A stretch of 64,000 nucleotides of DNA from Rhizobium sp. CG5 (lineage in GTDB: Bacteria; Pseudomonadota; Alphaproteobacteria; Rhizobiales; Rhizobiaceae). Position 1 is the stretch's first letter; each line of letters starts with the position of its first letter. The notes below the pieces were generated by a model that worked only from the letters and a program-made list of their open reading frames with translations, made no database searches and was not told the origin of the DNA. The stretch is from assembly GCF_023701945.1 (NCBI RefSeq), contig NZ_JABAEF010000004.1:124001-188000 (forward strand). The letters run 5' to 3'. Positions 47,540 through 56,350 of the stretch are shown piece by piece. A program made the position numbers and the translations under genes.

Positions 47540-47749
47540 ATGGCCGAGGATGACGATCGTATCACCCGTCTTGAAGAAACGGTGGCCCATCAGGCGCGCA
47601 TCATCGACGAACTGTCCGATCAGTTGACCGAGCAATGGCGGGTGGTCGAGCAGACAAGGGCCAAGCTTGACCGGCTGACCGAGCGCTTCATGGCGATTGA
47701 AGAGCAATCCGGCGAACCATCGCCCATCACCCGGCCGCCGCACTATTGA
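47540..47749 (+). CDS. slyX: SlyX-family protein
   Basis: 69 residues forming a single coiled coil (ITRLEETVAHQARIIDELSDQL...KLDRLTERFMAIEEQ) with the PPHY C-terminus diagnostic of SlyX. The role is unknown. The ATG at 47540 has GGAGAG upstream and gives the family length; a start at 47498 has a Shine-Dalgarno only three bases away. Confidence 0.85.
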   Translation: MAEDDDRITRLEETVAHQARIIDELSDQLTEQWRVVEQTRAKLDRLTERFMAIEEQSGEPSPITRPPHY

Positions 47750-47754
47750 ACATG

Positions 47755-47784
47755 AAAAAAGCCGGAAACAGATGTTCCCGGCTT
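47755..47784 (-). terminator. Intrinsic terminator of the dnaK-dnaJ operon
   Basis: On the minus strand AAGCCGGGAACA pairs with TGTTTCCGGCTT (one mismatch) and is followed by a T-run (plus 47755-47760 are A). It lies about 55 bases after the dnaJ stop and just after slyX on the other strand. Confidence 0.85.
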
Positions 47785-47840
47785 ATGTTTCATTGAACTG
47801 TATAGGCCTTGCACGCCGAATCGATGAAAATCCCGGCGCC

Positions 47841-48980
47841 TCAGCCCTCGAAAAACTCTTTCATCCGCGCAAAGAAGCCCGTCGATTCCGGATTGTTGTC
47901 CTTCGACGACAGCTGGTCGAACTCCTGCAGAAGCTCGCGCTGGCGCTTGGTCAGCTTCTGCGGCGTTTCGATCTGGATCTGGATGTAGAGATCGCCTGTC
48001 TGCGCCGAGCGCAGCACCGGCATGCCCTTGCCCTTCAGCCGGAACTGCTTGCCCGGCTGGGTGCCCTCCGGAACGGTGACGCGCGACTTGGTGCCGTCGA
48101 GCGTCACGACATCGAACGTGCCGCCAAGGGCTGCCGTCGTCATCGAGATCGGAACCGAACAGAACAGATCGGCGCCCTCCCGCTGGAAGAACTCATGCGG
48201 CTTGACCGACAGGAAAATATAGAGGTCGCCGGACGGCCCGCCGCGCAGGCCTGCCTCGCCTTCGCCCTGCAGGCGGATGCGGGTGCCATCCTCGATGCCG
48301 GACGGAATGCTGACCGACAGCGAGCGCTCTTCGGTGACGCGGCCCTGGCCGTGGCACTTGCCGCAGGGATCGGCAATGGTCTGGCCACGCCCGTGACAGG
48401 TCGGGCAGGTCCGCTCGATCGAAAAGAAACCCTGTGCCGCGCGGATACGCCCGCTTCCCTGGCAGGTCGCGCAGGTGGTCGGCTTGGTGCCGGGCTTGGC
48501 GCCGGAGCCGGAGCAGACTTCGCAGGTGATCGAAGTCGGAACCCGGATCTGCGCTGTCTTGCCGGAGAAGGATTCCTCCAGCGAGATTTCCATATTGTAG
48601 CGCAGGTCCGCGCCGCGTTCGCGTCCGTTGGTCGAACGGGCTCGACCGCCGCCGCCACCCCTGGCGCCGCCCATCATCTCGCCGAAAATATCTTCGAAAA
48701 TATCGGAGAAGCCACCGCTCTGGAAGCCGCCACCGCCGCCGCCCATGCCGCCCTGCTCGAAAGCCGCATGACCGAAACGGTCGTAGGCCGCCCGCTTCTG
48801 CGGGTCCTTCAGGGTCTCGTAGGCTTCGTTCAGTTCCTTGAACTTCGCTTCGGCCTCGGCATCACCGGGATTTTTGTCAGGATGAAATTTCATGGCCATC
48901 TTGCGGAAGGCGCTCTTCAGCTCCTTCTCGTCGGCCGTCTTGCTGACCCCAAGGGTCTCGTAGAAATCTGCTTTTGCCAT
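47841..48980 (-). CDS. dnaJ: Chaperone protein DnaJ
   Basis: 379 residues: J domain with HPDKNPGD (HPD, about 33-35), a Gly/Phe-rich linker (about 75-115), four CxxCxGxG zinc repeats ([32 protein letters not shown]) and the client-binding C-domain. It delivers unfolded proteins to DnaK and stimulates its ATPase. It follows a small exported-protein gene, itself coupled to dnaK. Confidence 0.97.
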   Translation of the reverse strand: MAKADFYETLGVSKTADEKELKSAFRKMAMKFHPDKNPGDAEAEAKFKELNEAYETLKDPQKRAAYDRFGHAAFEQGGMGGGGGGFQSGGFSDIFEDIFGEMMGGARGGGGGRARSTNGRERGADLRYNMEISLEESFSGKTAQIRVPTSITCEVCSGSGAKPGTKPTTCATCQGSGRIRAAQGFFSIERTCPTCHGRGQTIADPCGKCHGQGRVTEERSLSVSIPSGIEDGTRIRLQGEGEAGLRGGPSGDLYIFLSVKPHEFFQREGADLFCSVPISMTTAALGGTFDVVTLDGTKSRVTVPEGTQPGKQFRLKGKGMPVLRSAQTGDLYIQIQIETPQKLTKRQRELLQEFDQLSSKDNNPESTGFFARMKEFFEG

Positions 48981-48984
48981 GGTC

Positions 48985-49446
48985 TTACAAAGCTCTCAAA
49001 GCTTTCTCCACACTCGTGTGGCTACCCATCTTCTGGCCGGACTGCTTGTCGCAGGCCTGCATATCCTTGGCGAAATCGGCTGCTGCCGCTTTTGCGTCAT
49101 CCAGCAGAAGGCGCTTGGCCTCGCCGCTATTGGCAAGAGCCTCGGCAGCCGAAGCGGCAACGAAAGCCAGCGAGTGCGCTGCGACATCGCAGGCCGTGGC
49201 TCCCTGGCCGCCCTGATGCCGCTTGAGCGCGTCCTCGATCAGCTTGCCGAGCGAGGCGGTCGTGCGACCGAGCGCCTTGCCGTCGCTGGCTGTAATCGCC
49301 TTGACGACGCCGGCTTCGGCTGTGGTGACGCTCCTGTAGACGTCGCTGGCAGCCGATGCGGCGGTTGCAGCGCCAAAGGCTAACACAAATGCGGCTGGCC
49401 CGAAGGCCAGCCCCTTGACGATGACGCTACGGTTCGACAACCGCAT
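48985..49446 (-). CDS. Exported helical protein encoded between dnaK and dnaJ
   Basis: 153 residues. An N-terminal signal peptide (hydrophobic about 12-30, cleavage near ASAASD) is followed by an Ala-rich, helical mature part with two cysteines (ATACDV and MQACDK) that could form one disulfide. No family is recognised. The ATG shares a base with the dnaK stop (TAATG), and dnaJ starts four bases after its stop, so all three are one translationally coupled unit under the heat-shock promoter. A periplasmic protein in the middle of a cytosolic chaperone operon is unusual. Confidence 0.8.
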   Translation of the reverse strand: MRLSNRSVIVKGLAFGPAAFVLAFGAATAASAASDVYRSVTTAEAGVVKAITASDGKALGRTTASLGKLIEDALKRHQGGQGATACDVAAHSLAFVAASAAEALANSGEAKRLLLDDAKAAAADFAKDMQACDKQSGQKMGSHTSVEKALRAL

Positions 49447-51362
49447 TAAGCCGACTTCTTCGTGTCTTCGTCCTTGACCTCTTCATAGTCGGCGTCAACG
49501 ACATCATCGTCCGTATCCTTGCCAGACGCGGCGTCTTCACCGCCCTCGGCCTGCTGGGATTCGTAGATCGCCTGGCCGAGCTTCATGGACACTTCCATGA
49601 GGGTCTGGGTCTTGGCCTGGATGTCGTCGGCGTCCGGCTCAGATGCTTCGACGGCGGTCTTCAGGGACGCGATGGCATCTTCGATCGCCTTGCGGTCGGT
49701 CTCGGAAACCTTATCGCCATATTCCTTCAGTGACTTTTCCGTCGAGTGTATCAGGCTTTCGCCATGGTTGCGGGCTTCAACGCCGGCACGACGCTTCTTG
49801 TCTTCGTCGGCATGCGCTTCGGCATCCTTGACCATCTTCTCGATGTCGGCATCGGACAGACCACCAGATGCCTGGATACGGATCTGCTGTTCCTTGCCGG
49901 TGCCCTTGTCCTTGGCCGAAACCTGGACAATGCCGTTGGCATCGATGTCGAAGGTCACTTCGATCTGCGGAATGCCGCGCGGTGCTGGCGGCAAGCCGAC
50001 GAGGTCGAACTGGCCAAGCAGCTTGTTGTCCTGGGCCATTTCGCGCTCGCCCTGGCTGACGCGGATGGTTACGGCCGACTGGCTGTCTTCGGCGGTCGAG
50101 AAGGTCTGGCTCTTCTTGGTCGGGATCGTCGTGTTGCGGTCGATCAGGCGGGTGAAGACGCCACCAAGCGTTTCGATGCCGAGCGACAGCGGGGTCACGT
50201 CGAGCAGCAGAACGTCCTTGACGTCGCCCTGCAGAACGCCGGCCTGGATGGCAGCGCCCATGGCGACCACTTCATCCGGGTTGACGCCCTTGTGCGGCTC
50301 CTTGCCGAACAGCTGCTTGACGATTTCCTGGACCTTCGGCATGCGGCTCATGCCGCCAACCAGAACCACTTCCTCGATTTCCGACGCGGTCAGGCCGGCA
50401 TCCTTGAGGGCCGCCTTGCAAGGCGCCACGGTGCGCTGAACCAGATCATCGACCAGGCTTTCGAACTTGGCGCGGGTCAGCTTCATCGTCAGATGCTTCG
50501 GACCGGAGGCATCGGCGGTGATGAACGGCAGGTTGATTTCGGTCTGCTGCGACGAGGACAGTTCGATCTTGGCCTTTTCGGCAGCTTCCTTCAGGCGCTG
50601 CAGAGCGAGCTTGTCATTCTTCAGGTCGATGCCGTTGTCCTTCTTGAACTCGTTGGCAAGATATTCGACGAGACGCATGTCGAAGTCTTCACCGCCGAGG
50701 AAGGTGTCGCCGTTGGTCGACTTCACTTCGAAGACGCCGTCGCCGATTTCCAGGATCGAGATATCGAAGGTACCACCACCCAAGTCGTAGACGGCAATGG
50801 TCTTGCCTTCCTTCTTGTCGAGACCATAGGCAAGCGCTGCTGCCGTCGGCTCGTTGATGATGCGCAGCACTTCGAGACCGGCGATGCGGCCGGCATCCTT
50901 GGTAGCCTGACGCTGGGCGTCGTTAAAATAGGCCGGAACGGTGATAACGGCCTTTTCGACCTTTTCGCCGAGATAGGCTTCGGCAGTTTCCTTCATCTTC
51001 TGAAGAATCATCGCCGAGATCTGTGCAGGAGAATAACCCTTGCCCTGGGCTTCGACCCAGGCGTCGCCATTATCGCCCTTGACGATATTGAACGGCACCA
51101 GGCCCTTGTCCTTTTCAACGGTCGGATCTTCGTAGCGGCGGCCGATCAGGCGCTTGACGGCGAAGAGCGTGTTGGTCGGGTTGGTGACGGCCTGACGCTT
51201 GGCCGGCTGGCCGACGAGGCGTTCGCCATCATCGGAAAATGCCACCATCGACGGCGTGGTGCGCGCGCCTTCCGAATTCTCTATGACCTTTGCATCCTTG
51301 CCGTCCATGACGGAGACGCAGGAATTGGTCGTTCCAAGGTCGATGCCGATTACTTTTGCCAT
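49446..51362 (-). CDS. dnaK: Chaperone protein DnaK (Hsp70)
   Basis: 638 residues. The actin-like ATPase starts [12 protein letters not shown], with [15 protein letters not shown] and [10 protein letters not shown], then the substrate-binding domain and an acidic C-terminus with a [11 protein letters not shown] motif that replaces the eukaryotic EEVD. It folds and refolds proteins with DnaJ and GrpE. The ATG at 51362 follows AAGGAGAG at eight bases; the fifteen-codon upstream extension is not used. An RpoH-type promoter lies about 115 bases upstream. Confidence 0.98.
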   Translation of the reverse strand: MAKVIGIDLGTTNSCVSVMDGKDAKVIENSEGARTTPSMVAFSDDGERLVGQPAKRQAVTNPTNTLFAVKRLIGRRYEDPTVEKDKGLVPFNIVKGDNGDAWVEAQGKGYSPAQISAMILQKMKETAEAYLGEKVEKAVITVPAYFNDAQRQATKDAGRIAGLEVLRIINEPTAAALAYGLDKKEGKTIAVYDLGGGTFDISILEIGDGVFEVKSTNGDTFLGGEDFDMRLVEYLANEFKKDNGIDLKNDKLALQRLKEAAEKAKIELSSSQQTEINLPFITADASGPKHLTMKLTRAKFESLVDDLVQRTVAPCKAALKDAGLTASEIEEVVLVGGMSRMPKVQEIVKQLFGKEPHKGVNPDEVVAMGAAIQAGVLQGDVKDVLLLDVTPLSLGIETLGGVFTRLIDRNTTIPTKKSQTFSTAEDSQSAVTIRVSQGEREMAQDNKLLGQFDLVGLPPAPRGIPQIEVTFDIDANGIVQVSAKDKGTGKEQQIRIQASGGLSDADIEKMVKDAEAHADEDKKRRAGVEARNHGESLIHSTEKSLKEYGDKVSETDRKAIEDAIASLKTAVEASEPDADDIQAKTQTLMEVSMKLGQAIYESQQAEGGEDAASGKDTDDDVVDADYEEVKDEDTKKSA

Positions 51363-51475
51363 GTTATTCTCTCCTTGAAGCAGGCCGTCGGAACCCCTGA
51401 CAGGCATTCCACTGACAGCCCCTCGACATAGATGGTCTTACGGGTTTGCGCAGCTGTGCTGCTGTTATGTCGCGT

Positions 51476-51504
51476 ATATAAGAAGGGCTATTTCCGACTG
51501 CAAG
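51476..51504 (-). promoter_or_regulatory. RpoH (sigma32)-type heat-shock promoter of dnaK
   Basis: On the minus strand CTTG (plus 51501-51504), then exactly 18 bases, then CTTATAT (plus 51476-51482). This matches the alphaproteobacterial heat-shock consensus CTTG-N17/18-CYTATNT in full. Confidence 0.85.
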
Positions 51505-51688
51505 GCATGAAATCCACCGAAATCCCGTAAAACGAAGAGATTGCAGCGGGATGGCAGGACCGGCAGACGACGCGAAACCCTTGTTTCGTGTTTCGCCCTA
51601 ACAGTCCTCCCTTGTGCCGGGCATGCAAGGCGAATGCAAGCCTCTTTGCGCAGCGCGGCCGGGCCGAACACGCCGGTCGAAACTGGCG

Positions 51689-53881
51689 TCAGTTGCCCAT
51701 GATGATGTCGAGCAAGGTCGTGCCGCGTCTAGCCGATGATGGCGGTGCCGGACCGCCCACGTCGGCGGGCGGCAGGGATGCCGTAGAGCCGGTTTGCTGG
51801 TCATCCGTTCCCGGCGCTTCGGGGGCCGGCGGATAGGCCTGGTTGCTGGAGAACACGCCGGTAATGATGTCGCCGATCGAGGGCGTTGCCGGTTCAGGGA
51901 GAATGGCATCGCCGATCAGCGGCGCAGGCTTCAGACCGGAATGGGCTGACGACATAAAAGTCTGCCAGGTCTTGGCCGGCAGGCCGCCGCCGGTCACCTT
52001 CTTCATCGAATGGCCGTCGTCATTGCCGAACCAGACGCCGGTCGTCAGATTGCTGGTGTATCCGACGAACAGGGCGTCGCGGAAGGATTGCGTCGTTCCG
52101 GTCTTGCCGGCCGCCGGCCAGCCGGCCAACTGCGCTTTCTTGCCCGTTCCTTCGGTGATCACCTTTTCCATCATCATGTTCATGCTCGCGGAAACCTGCT
52201 CGCTGAGCACCCGCGGTGGGTTCTCATAGGCATTTTCATAAAGCAGTTCGCCCTTGGCCGTGGAAACCCTGCGGATGACATGGGAGGTCGCCTTGTAGCC
52301 GCCATTCATGAACGGCGCATAGGCCGATGTCAGCTCCAGCAGCGAGACTTCCGACGTGCCAAGCGCGATCGAGGCATTGCTCTGCAGGTCCGATTCGATC
52401 CCGAGCCGATGGGCGACCTTGATCACCTGGTCGGGACCCACTTCCATGACCAGTTGCGCAGCGATGGTGTTGAGCGACTGGGCGAGTGCCGAAGAAAGCG
52501 TCACGTCGCCACGATATTTCTGGTCGTAGTTTTCCGGCGTCCATTTGCCGATCCGCACCGGCCCGTCATGGCGGATCGACGAGGGGCGGTTGCCGATCTC
52601 AAGGGCTGCGGCATAGACGAACGGCTTGAAGGCGGAACCTGGCTGCCGCTTTGCCTTGACGGCGCGGTTGAACTGGCTGGTAGCGTAGTCGCCGCCGCCC
52701 ACCAGCGCGCGGATCGCACCGGTCCCGTCTATCGCAACCAGGGCCGCCTGCGTCGCATCCAGCTTGACGCCGTCGGTCGCCAGCGCCTCGACAATCGCGG
52801 CTTCGGCTTGCCGTTCGAGCTTCGCATCGATGGTCGTCTCGACCACCAGGTCCTCGGTCACGGTGCCGAGCATGGCCTTCAGATCGTCCATCACCATATC
52901 GGCGACGTATTGGCCGGCGCCCGACCAGTAGCTGCGCGCCCGCGTCGGCGATTGCGACATGGCGGTGGTGATATCGCTGTCGGAGATGAACCCGACATCG
53001 CGCATGGAGGTTAGCACCACCTGGGCGCGGGCCTCTGCCGCATCGGGATCGCGGGCTGGCGAAAGCCGCGACGGTGCCTTCAGCAGTCCCGCCAGTAGAG
53101 CCGCCTCGCCAAGGTTCACGTCGCGGGCCGATTTGTTGAAATAGCGCCTCGACGCTGCCTCGACGCCATAGGCATTCGAACCGAAATAGACCCGGTTCAG
53201 ATACATGGCGAGGATCTGGTCCTTGTTGAAGCGGTGTTCCAGCCAGAAGGCCAGCAGCACTTCCTGGACCTTGCGCTCCAGCGTGCGGTCCGGCGAGAGA
53301 AACAGGTTCTTTGCCAGCTGCTGGGTCAATGTCGAGCCGCCCTGAAGCGCCTGGCCGGTGAGATTGTTGAGAACCGCCCGGGCAAGTCCAAAGGGGTCGA
53401 CGCCGAAATGCGAATAGAAGCGCCGATCCTCGATGGCGATCACAGCCTCGGGAATGAAAGGCGACATGTCCTCCAGCGACAGGGCCTCGCCACCCGTGGC
53501 GCCGCGATTGGCGATGACCGAGCCGTCCAGGGCCGTGATCTTGACGTTGGGCGGGCGCTCGGGGATTGTCCAGCTGCTGGCGCTCGGCATGCGGGCGCCA
53601 TAATAGAGCACGATGCCGGCAACGGCGATGCCGCCCCACAAGCTGAACACCAGGCACCAGTAGAACAGACTGCGGATCATGCCTGTCAGCCCGCCGGATC
53701 GCTGTTTTTTGCGGGATTTCGAAGAGCCACGCTTTCCCGAGCCCGATTGGGCCTTTGTACGCTTGGCACTGCTGCCATTGCCGCTGACCCGGTCGCTGGC
53801 ATCCAGCCGCAGGTCGCCATGCCCGCGAGAAGTCTCGAAAGTCGGCTCGACCCGCTGTCCTGATTTGCCTTTGCCTGCCAT
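51689..53881 (-). CDS. Penicillin-binding protein 1A-type bifunctional peptidoglycan synthase
   Basis: 730 residues. A basic, disordered N-terminus (to about 65), one transmembrane helix (71-94), a GT51 glycosyltransferase with EDRRFYSHFGVD (Glu151) and STLTQQLAKN, then a transpeptidase with SAFK (Ser416-Lys419), SLN and KTGTTQ. It polymerises and cross-links peptidoglycan in the periplasm. The last 60 residues are a Pro/Ser-rich tail. It is monocistronic by position. Confidence 0.94.
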   Translation of the reverse strand: MAGKGKSGQRVEPTFETSRGHGDLRLDASDRVSGNGSSAKRTKAQSGSGKRGSSKSRKKQRSGGLTGMIRSLFYWCLVFSLWGGIAVAGIVLYYGARMPSASSWTIPERPPNVKITALDGSVIANRGATGGEALSLEDMSPFIPEAVIAIEDRRFYSHFGVDPFGLARAVLNNLTGQALQGGSTLTQQLAKNLFLSPDRTLERKVQEVLLAFWLEHRFNKDQILAMYLNRVYFGSNAYGVEAASRRYFNKSARDVNLGEAALLAGLLKAPSRLSPARDPDAAEARAQVVLTSMRDVGFISDSDITTAMSQSPTRARSYWSGAGQYVADMVMDDLKAMLGTVTEDLVVETTIDAKLERQAEAAIVEALATDGVKLDATQAALVAIDGTGAIRALVGGGDYATSQFNRAVKAKRQPGSAFKPFVYAAALEIGNRPSSIRHDGPVRIGKWTPENYDQKYRGDVTLSSALAQSLNTIAAQLVMEVGPDQVIKVAHRLGIESDLQSNASIALGTSEVSLLELTSAYAPFMNGGYKATSHVIRRVSTAKGELLYENAYENPPRVLSEQVSASMNMMMEKVITEGTGKKAQLAGWPAAGKTGTTQSFRDALFVGYTSNLTTGVWFGNDDGHSMKKVTGGGLPAKTWQTFMSSAHSGLKPAPLIGDAILPEPATPSIGDIITGVFSSNQAYPPAPEAPGTDDQQTGSTASLPPADVGGPAPPSSARRGTTLLDIIMGN

Positions 53882-54231
53882 CGTGGAGCGGTCGAACTCT
53901 CTTCCAATATGCGGCCGCCTGCGACCAGACGGTCCGTGCCGACGCTAAAAAACCAAGCCAGACTGAAGGCCGCTGTCCGGTCCAAAACATCCGCCGGTGA
54001 CATTAAGTTTAAATGCGGCGATTTAAGGGGGCGTTAAGGGCCATGAATGGCTTTGAGCGGGGTCATATCTTGCCGATCTGTGTGTTCTCGACCCCGACCG
54101 GTATGGGGTCCGTCGGCCTCCTGAAGACGGAGTTGCCACTTATGACTGGTAATTCGGGCTAATGGTTCCCATATGAGACCGGCTGGCAAGGCGCGTCGAT
54201 GCGCGCGCAGCCGGAAACCCAGGAGATACAG
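53882..54231. other. Intergenic region between the PBP gene and the small-protein group
   Basis: About 350 bases with no supported gene. GGGGTC and GACCCC (from about 54058 to 54099) could pair over a long distance. The right-hand end must hold the promoter of the DUF3606 gene and the left-hand end that of the PBP gene; neither is clear by eye. Confidence 0.4.
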
Positions 54232-54384
54232 ATGACAGATGAAAAGCCGGTCTCGGCTCCAAAAGACGTGAAATCCTTTGCAAACAAACACCGTATCGAA
54301 ATTGAAGATGCGCAGAAGATCCTTGCGGAATTCGGTGACGATCGCAAATCCGCCGACAAGGCTGCACGCCGCATTGCGGCTTGA
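54232..54384 (+). CDS. DUF3606-type small protein
   Basis: 50 residues. KSFANKHRIEIEDAQKILAEFGDDRKSADKAARRI fits the DUF3606 helix-turn-helix-like fold found in many small alphaproteobacterial stress-associated proteins. AGGAGA at 54221-54226, six bases before the ATG, fixes the start. Function is unknown. Confidence 0.75.
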   Translation: MTDEKPVSAPKDVKSFANKHRIEIEDAQKILAEFGDDRKSADKAARRIAA

Positions 54385-54458
54385 TCGACGAGCCTCATAG
54401 GGGAACCAATCACTTTGCTGTGCGTTTTTAAAGCGTTCAGATTGAAAGGAACCCGTCT

Positions 54459-54533
54459 ATGAATAATATTATTTACATCGTGGGACTGGTGGTTGTCGTC
54501 ATTGCGGTCCTGTCCTTTTTCGGCCTCCGTTGA
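54459..54533 (+). CDS. 24-residue single-helix membrane peptide
   Basis: ATG at 54459 with AAAGGA upstream, stop at 54531-54533. The peptide is almost entirely one hydrophobic helix (IIYIVGLVVVVIAVLSFFGL) ending in Arg. A perfect intrinsic terminator follows 18 bases later, which supports a real short gene. I recall similar peptides in other Rhizobiaceae but no function; it may be a membrane-active or toxin-like peptide. Confidence 0.65.
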   Translation: MNNIIYIVGLVVVVIAVLSFFGLR

Positions 54534-54550
54534 ATTGCGACAACCGAATA

Positions 54551-54582
54551 AAAAGCCATTCCGTTTTGCGGAGTGGCTTTTT
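54551..54582 (+). terminator. Intrinsic terminator of the small membrane peptide gene
   Basis: AAAAGCCATTCCG (54551-54563), loop TTTTG, CGGAGTGGCTTTT (54569-54581) with one G-T pair, followed by T. Confidence 0.92.
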
Positions 54583-54790
54583 CTCGTTTATCGCCATGTC
54601 CTTGACGATCTCGCGGACAAGACCCGACACTATCATACCTGATCCGGTCCAGACCAAATCGACGGCTTGAGTTGAGGGGCGTTAAGGGCCTCTTGCGCCC
54701 GGTATTGCCGCTCCATAAATCGCCCGCGCCTTCGGAACCTTTCCGCCCCGCCGCCGTTCTTGCAGGCAAGGTCAAGTGTGGAGGCGTGTC

Positions 54791-54976
54791 ATGCAGACGG
54801 TGGAACAAAAGAAAATCGAAGCGCAACAGAATGTCCGGGTCTGGGCTGTCGCCGACTTCTGCCGACGCTTCCGTCTCGATACGACAGAGGAGCGCCGATT
54901 GCGGACGCTGCTCGGCGATTTCGCCCGCGAGCACGAGCTTCTGATGAACGCGCATCGCAAACCCGCCTTCCGCTAA
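54791..54976 (+). CDS. Small helical protein of unknown function, 61 residues
   Basis: GGAGG at 54780-54784, six bases before the ATG at 54791, marks the start. The product is mostly charged helix (QNVRVWAVADFCRRFRLDTTEERRLRTLLGDFAREHELL). It is not recognised. It sits among other very small proteins, ahead of a DUF883-like gene. Confidence 0.65.
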   Translation: MQTVEQKKIEAQQNVRVWAVADFCRRFRLDTTEERRLRTLLGDFAREHELLMNAHRKPAFR

Positions 54977-55054
54977 GGCCCACCTTGGGCGTCCCGGCGG
55001 GAACTTTTCCGCGGCTCGCCCGTTTTCTATTCAACGAAACCGAAAGGAGCTGTC

Positions 55055-55378
55055 ATGGCTGAGAATTCAATGCAGGCCGAAGTTAGAGAACTTCAGAACC
55101 AGATCGCCAATCTCAAGGACCTGATGAACAAGCAGGGTCACGATGTTGCCGACCAGTTGCGCGAAGGCACGTCTGTCGCGCTGAATGGCGCATCGCGCCG
55201 TGTCGGTCAGGCAGCAAATTATGCCAAGAACGAAGCGGCCTCTGTTGCCGGTATCGTACGCGAACATCCGACCGCCACGTCGACCGCCCTTTTGACCATC
55301 GGTCTGCTCGGCGGATTGGTCGGCTATTTCCTGGCGACCTCTTCCCAGGCCGAGACGCAGCGTCGTCGCTGGTACTAA
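55055..55378 (+). CDS. DUF883/YqjD-ElaB-like membrane protein
   Basis: 107 residues. A coiled N-terminal helix (EVRELQNQIANLKDLMNKQGHDVADQL), a small-residue-rich middle, then EHPTATSTALLTIGLLGGLVGYFLA, the glycine-rich transmembrane end typical of DUF883 proteins. E. coli YqjD and ElaB of this group bind ribosomes at the membrane in stationary phase; a similar job here is only an inference. GAAAGGAG precedes the ATG. A terminator follows. Confidence 0.8.
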   Translation: MAENSMQAEVRELQNQIANLKDLMNKQGHDVADQLREGTSVALNGASRRVGQAANYAKNEAASVAGIVREHPTATSTALLTIGLLGGLVGYFLATSSQAETQRRRWY

Positions 55379-55417
55379 GTGCTGATCGGTCTTCAGGCCG
55401 ATTGAGATACTGACGAT

Positions 55418-55446
55418 AATGGCATCCTGATCGGGATGCCATTTTT
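55418..55446 (+). terminator. Intrinsic terminator after the DUF883-like gene
   Basis: AATGGCATCC (55418-55427) and GGATGCCATT (55434-55443) pair perfectly and are followed by TTTC. It may also serve the convergent YbaK gene. Confidence 0.88.
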
Positions 55447-55460
55447 CGTTGAGATTGTCC

Positions 55461-55919
55461 CTACTGGCAGACGTCAACCCAGTTGGCGGAAACCAAAGCT
55501 GCCATGCGATCGGGCGCGATCCTGACCGCTGCATTGGTCGCGCCAGCGGCCGGAACCACTTCATCGAAGACTTTCAGCGACATGTCGCAATAGACCGGCA
55601 TCTCGGTGGCAAGCCCAAACGGGCAGACGCCGCCGACCGGATGGCTGGTCAGTTCCAGAACCTCCTCTGCCGCCAGCATGCGCGGCTTGGCGCCGAACTG
55701 GTCCTTGAACTTGCGGTTATCCAAACGTTTGGTGCCGGCGGTCACCACCAGCATGACCGTGTCGCCGATGCGAAGGCAAATCGTCTTGGCGATCTGATCG
55801 GGCTCGACCCCATGGGCCGCAGCGGCCAGCGGCACGGTCGCGGAACTGGCTTCGGTCTCGATGACGTTGATATCGGCAGCGTGGGCGGCGAAAAAGGCTT
55901 TGACGGATAAGAGGCTCAT
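55461..55919 (-). CDS. YbaK/EbsC-type aminoacyl-tRNA deacylase
   Basis: 152 residues of the YbaK/ProX editing fold. AKTICLRIGDTVMLVVTAGTKRLD and the SHPVGGVCPFGLATEMPVYCD segment, with the conserved GGxxPFG, are diagnostic. These free-standing domains remove mischarged amino acids from tRNA (Cys- or Ala-tRNA-Pro). The exact editing substrate is not visible. Confidence 0.9.
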   Translation of the reverse strand: MSLLSVKAFFAAHAADINVIETEASSATVPLAAAAHGVEPDQIAKTICLRIGDTVMLVVTAGTKRLDNRKFKDQFGAKPRMLAAEEVLELTSHPVGGVCPFGLATEMPVYCDMSLKVFDEVVPAAGATNAAVRIAPDRMAALVSANWVDVCQ

Positions 55920-56109
55920 GACGGCAATCTAGGACAAGGAACGATGCGGCGACAACCGTCTTTTTTCGGGAGAACCGCACATCTTGCTCTTGAACCGAGT
56001 GACCTGGCACCCCATCTCATTATCAACCAAGGCGGCGTCCGCGCTGCCGCGATTAAGGCAAGATGCCGCAGTCAGAGGGAGAGCTTTGTGATTAACGTTA
56101 TGTTAAACA

Positions 56110-56269
56110 CTTAAGTACATCCTGATGAAACGGCAAACGACACGGTCTCGATAAAAAGAACTTGTCCAAGCCTGAAGCAATCGGAATTCTTGTTTCCGTC
56201 TTTGACCACGGATGTACTGGCATTGACGTTGAAACGAGGTTGGAAAGGTCGGGTCACCCCGGCCTTTTT
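56110..56269 (+). ncRNA. Candidate small RNA with long-range closing stem and own terminator
   Basis: In the 417-base gap between the YbaK and M20 genes, AGTACATCC (56114-56122) is perfectly complementary to GGATGTACT (56210-56218). Further pairing inside (ACGG/CCGT, AAC/GTT, AAGAA/TTCTT) would give an interrupted rod. A strong terminator, AAAGGTCGGG-TCAC-CCCGGCCTTT plus T (56244-56269), follows. No protein gene on the plus strand ends here, so the terminator needs an RNA gene. The family is unknown and no clear promoter was found. Confidence 0.6.
56244..56269 (+). terminator. Intrinsic terminator of the candidate small RNA
   Basis: Ten-pair stem AAAGGTCGGG/CCCGGCCTTT with one G-T pair and a TCAC loop, followed by a T-run to 56269. 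Confidence 0.88.
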
Positions 56270-56326
56270 GCTTTTCTGGGTCAATCATTCCGACAAAACC
56301 TGAAGGATGGCGACCTGAGCAGGCCG

Positions 56327-56350
56327 TGGCCGCCTTTTAAGAGGCGGCCA
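56327..56350 (-). terminator. Hairpin spanning the M20 gene stop codon
   Basis: TGGCCGCCT and AGGCGGCCA (56327-56335 and 56342-56350) are perfectly complementary, with the stop codon in the loop. No T-tract follows on the minus strand, so it may protect the 3' end rather than terminate. Confidence 0.5.

Noticed and set aside
56110..56269. Identification as 6S RNA
   Set aside because: The rod shape is suggestive, but I cannot see the conserved central bubble or a diagnostic neighbour gene, so it stays an unassigned candidate.
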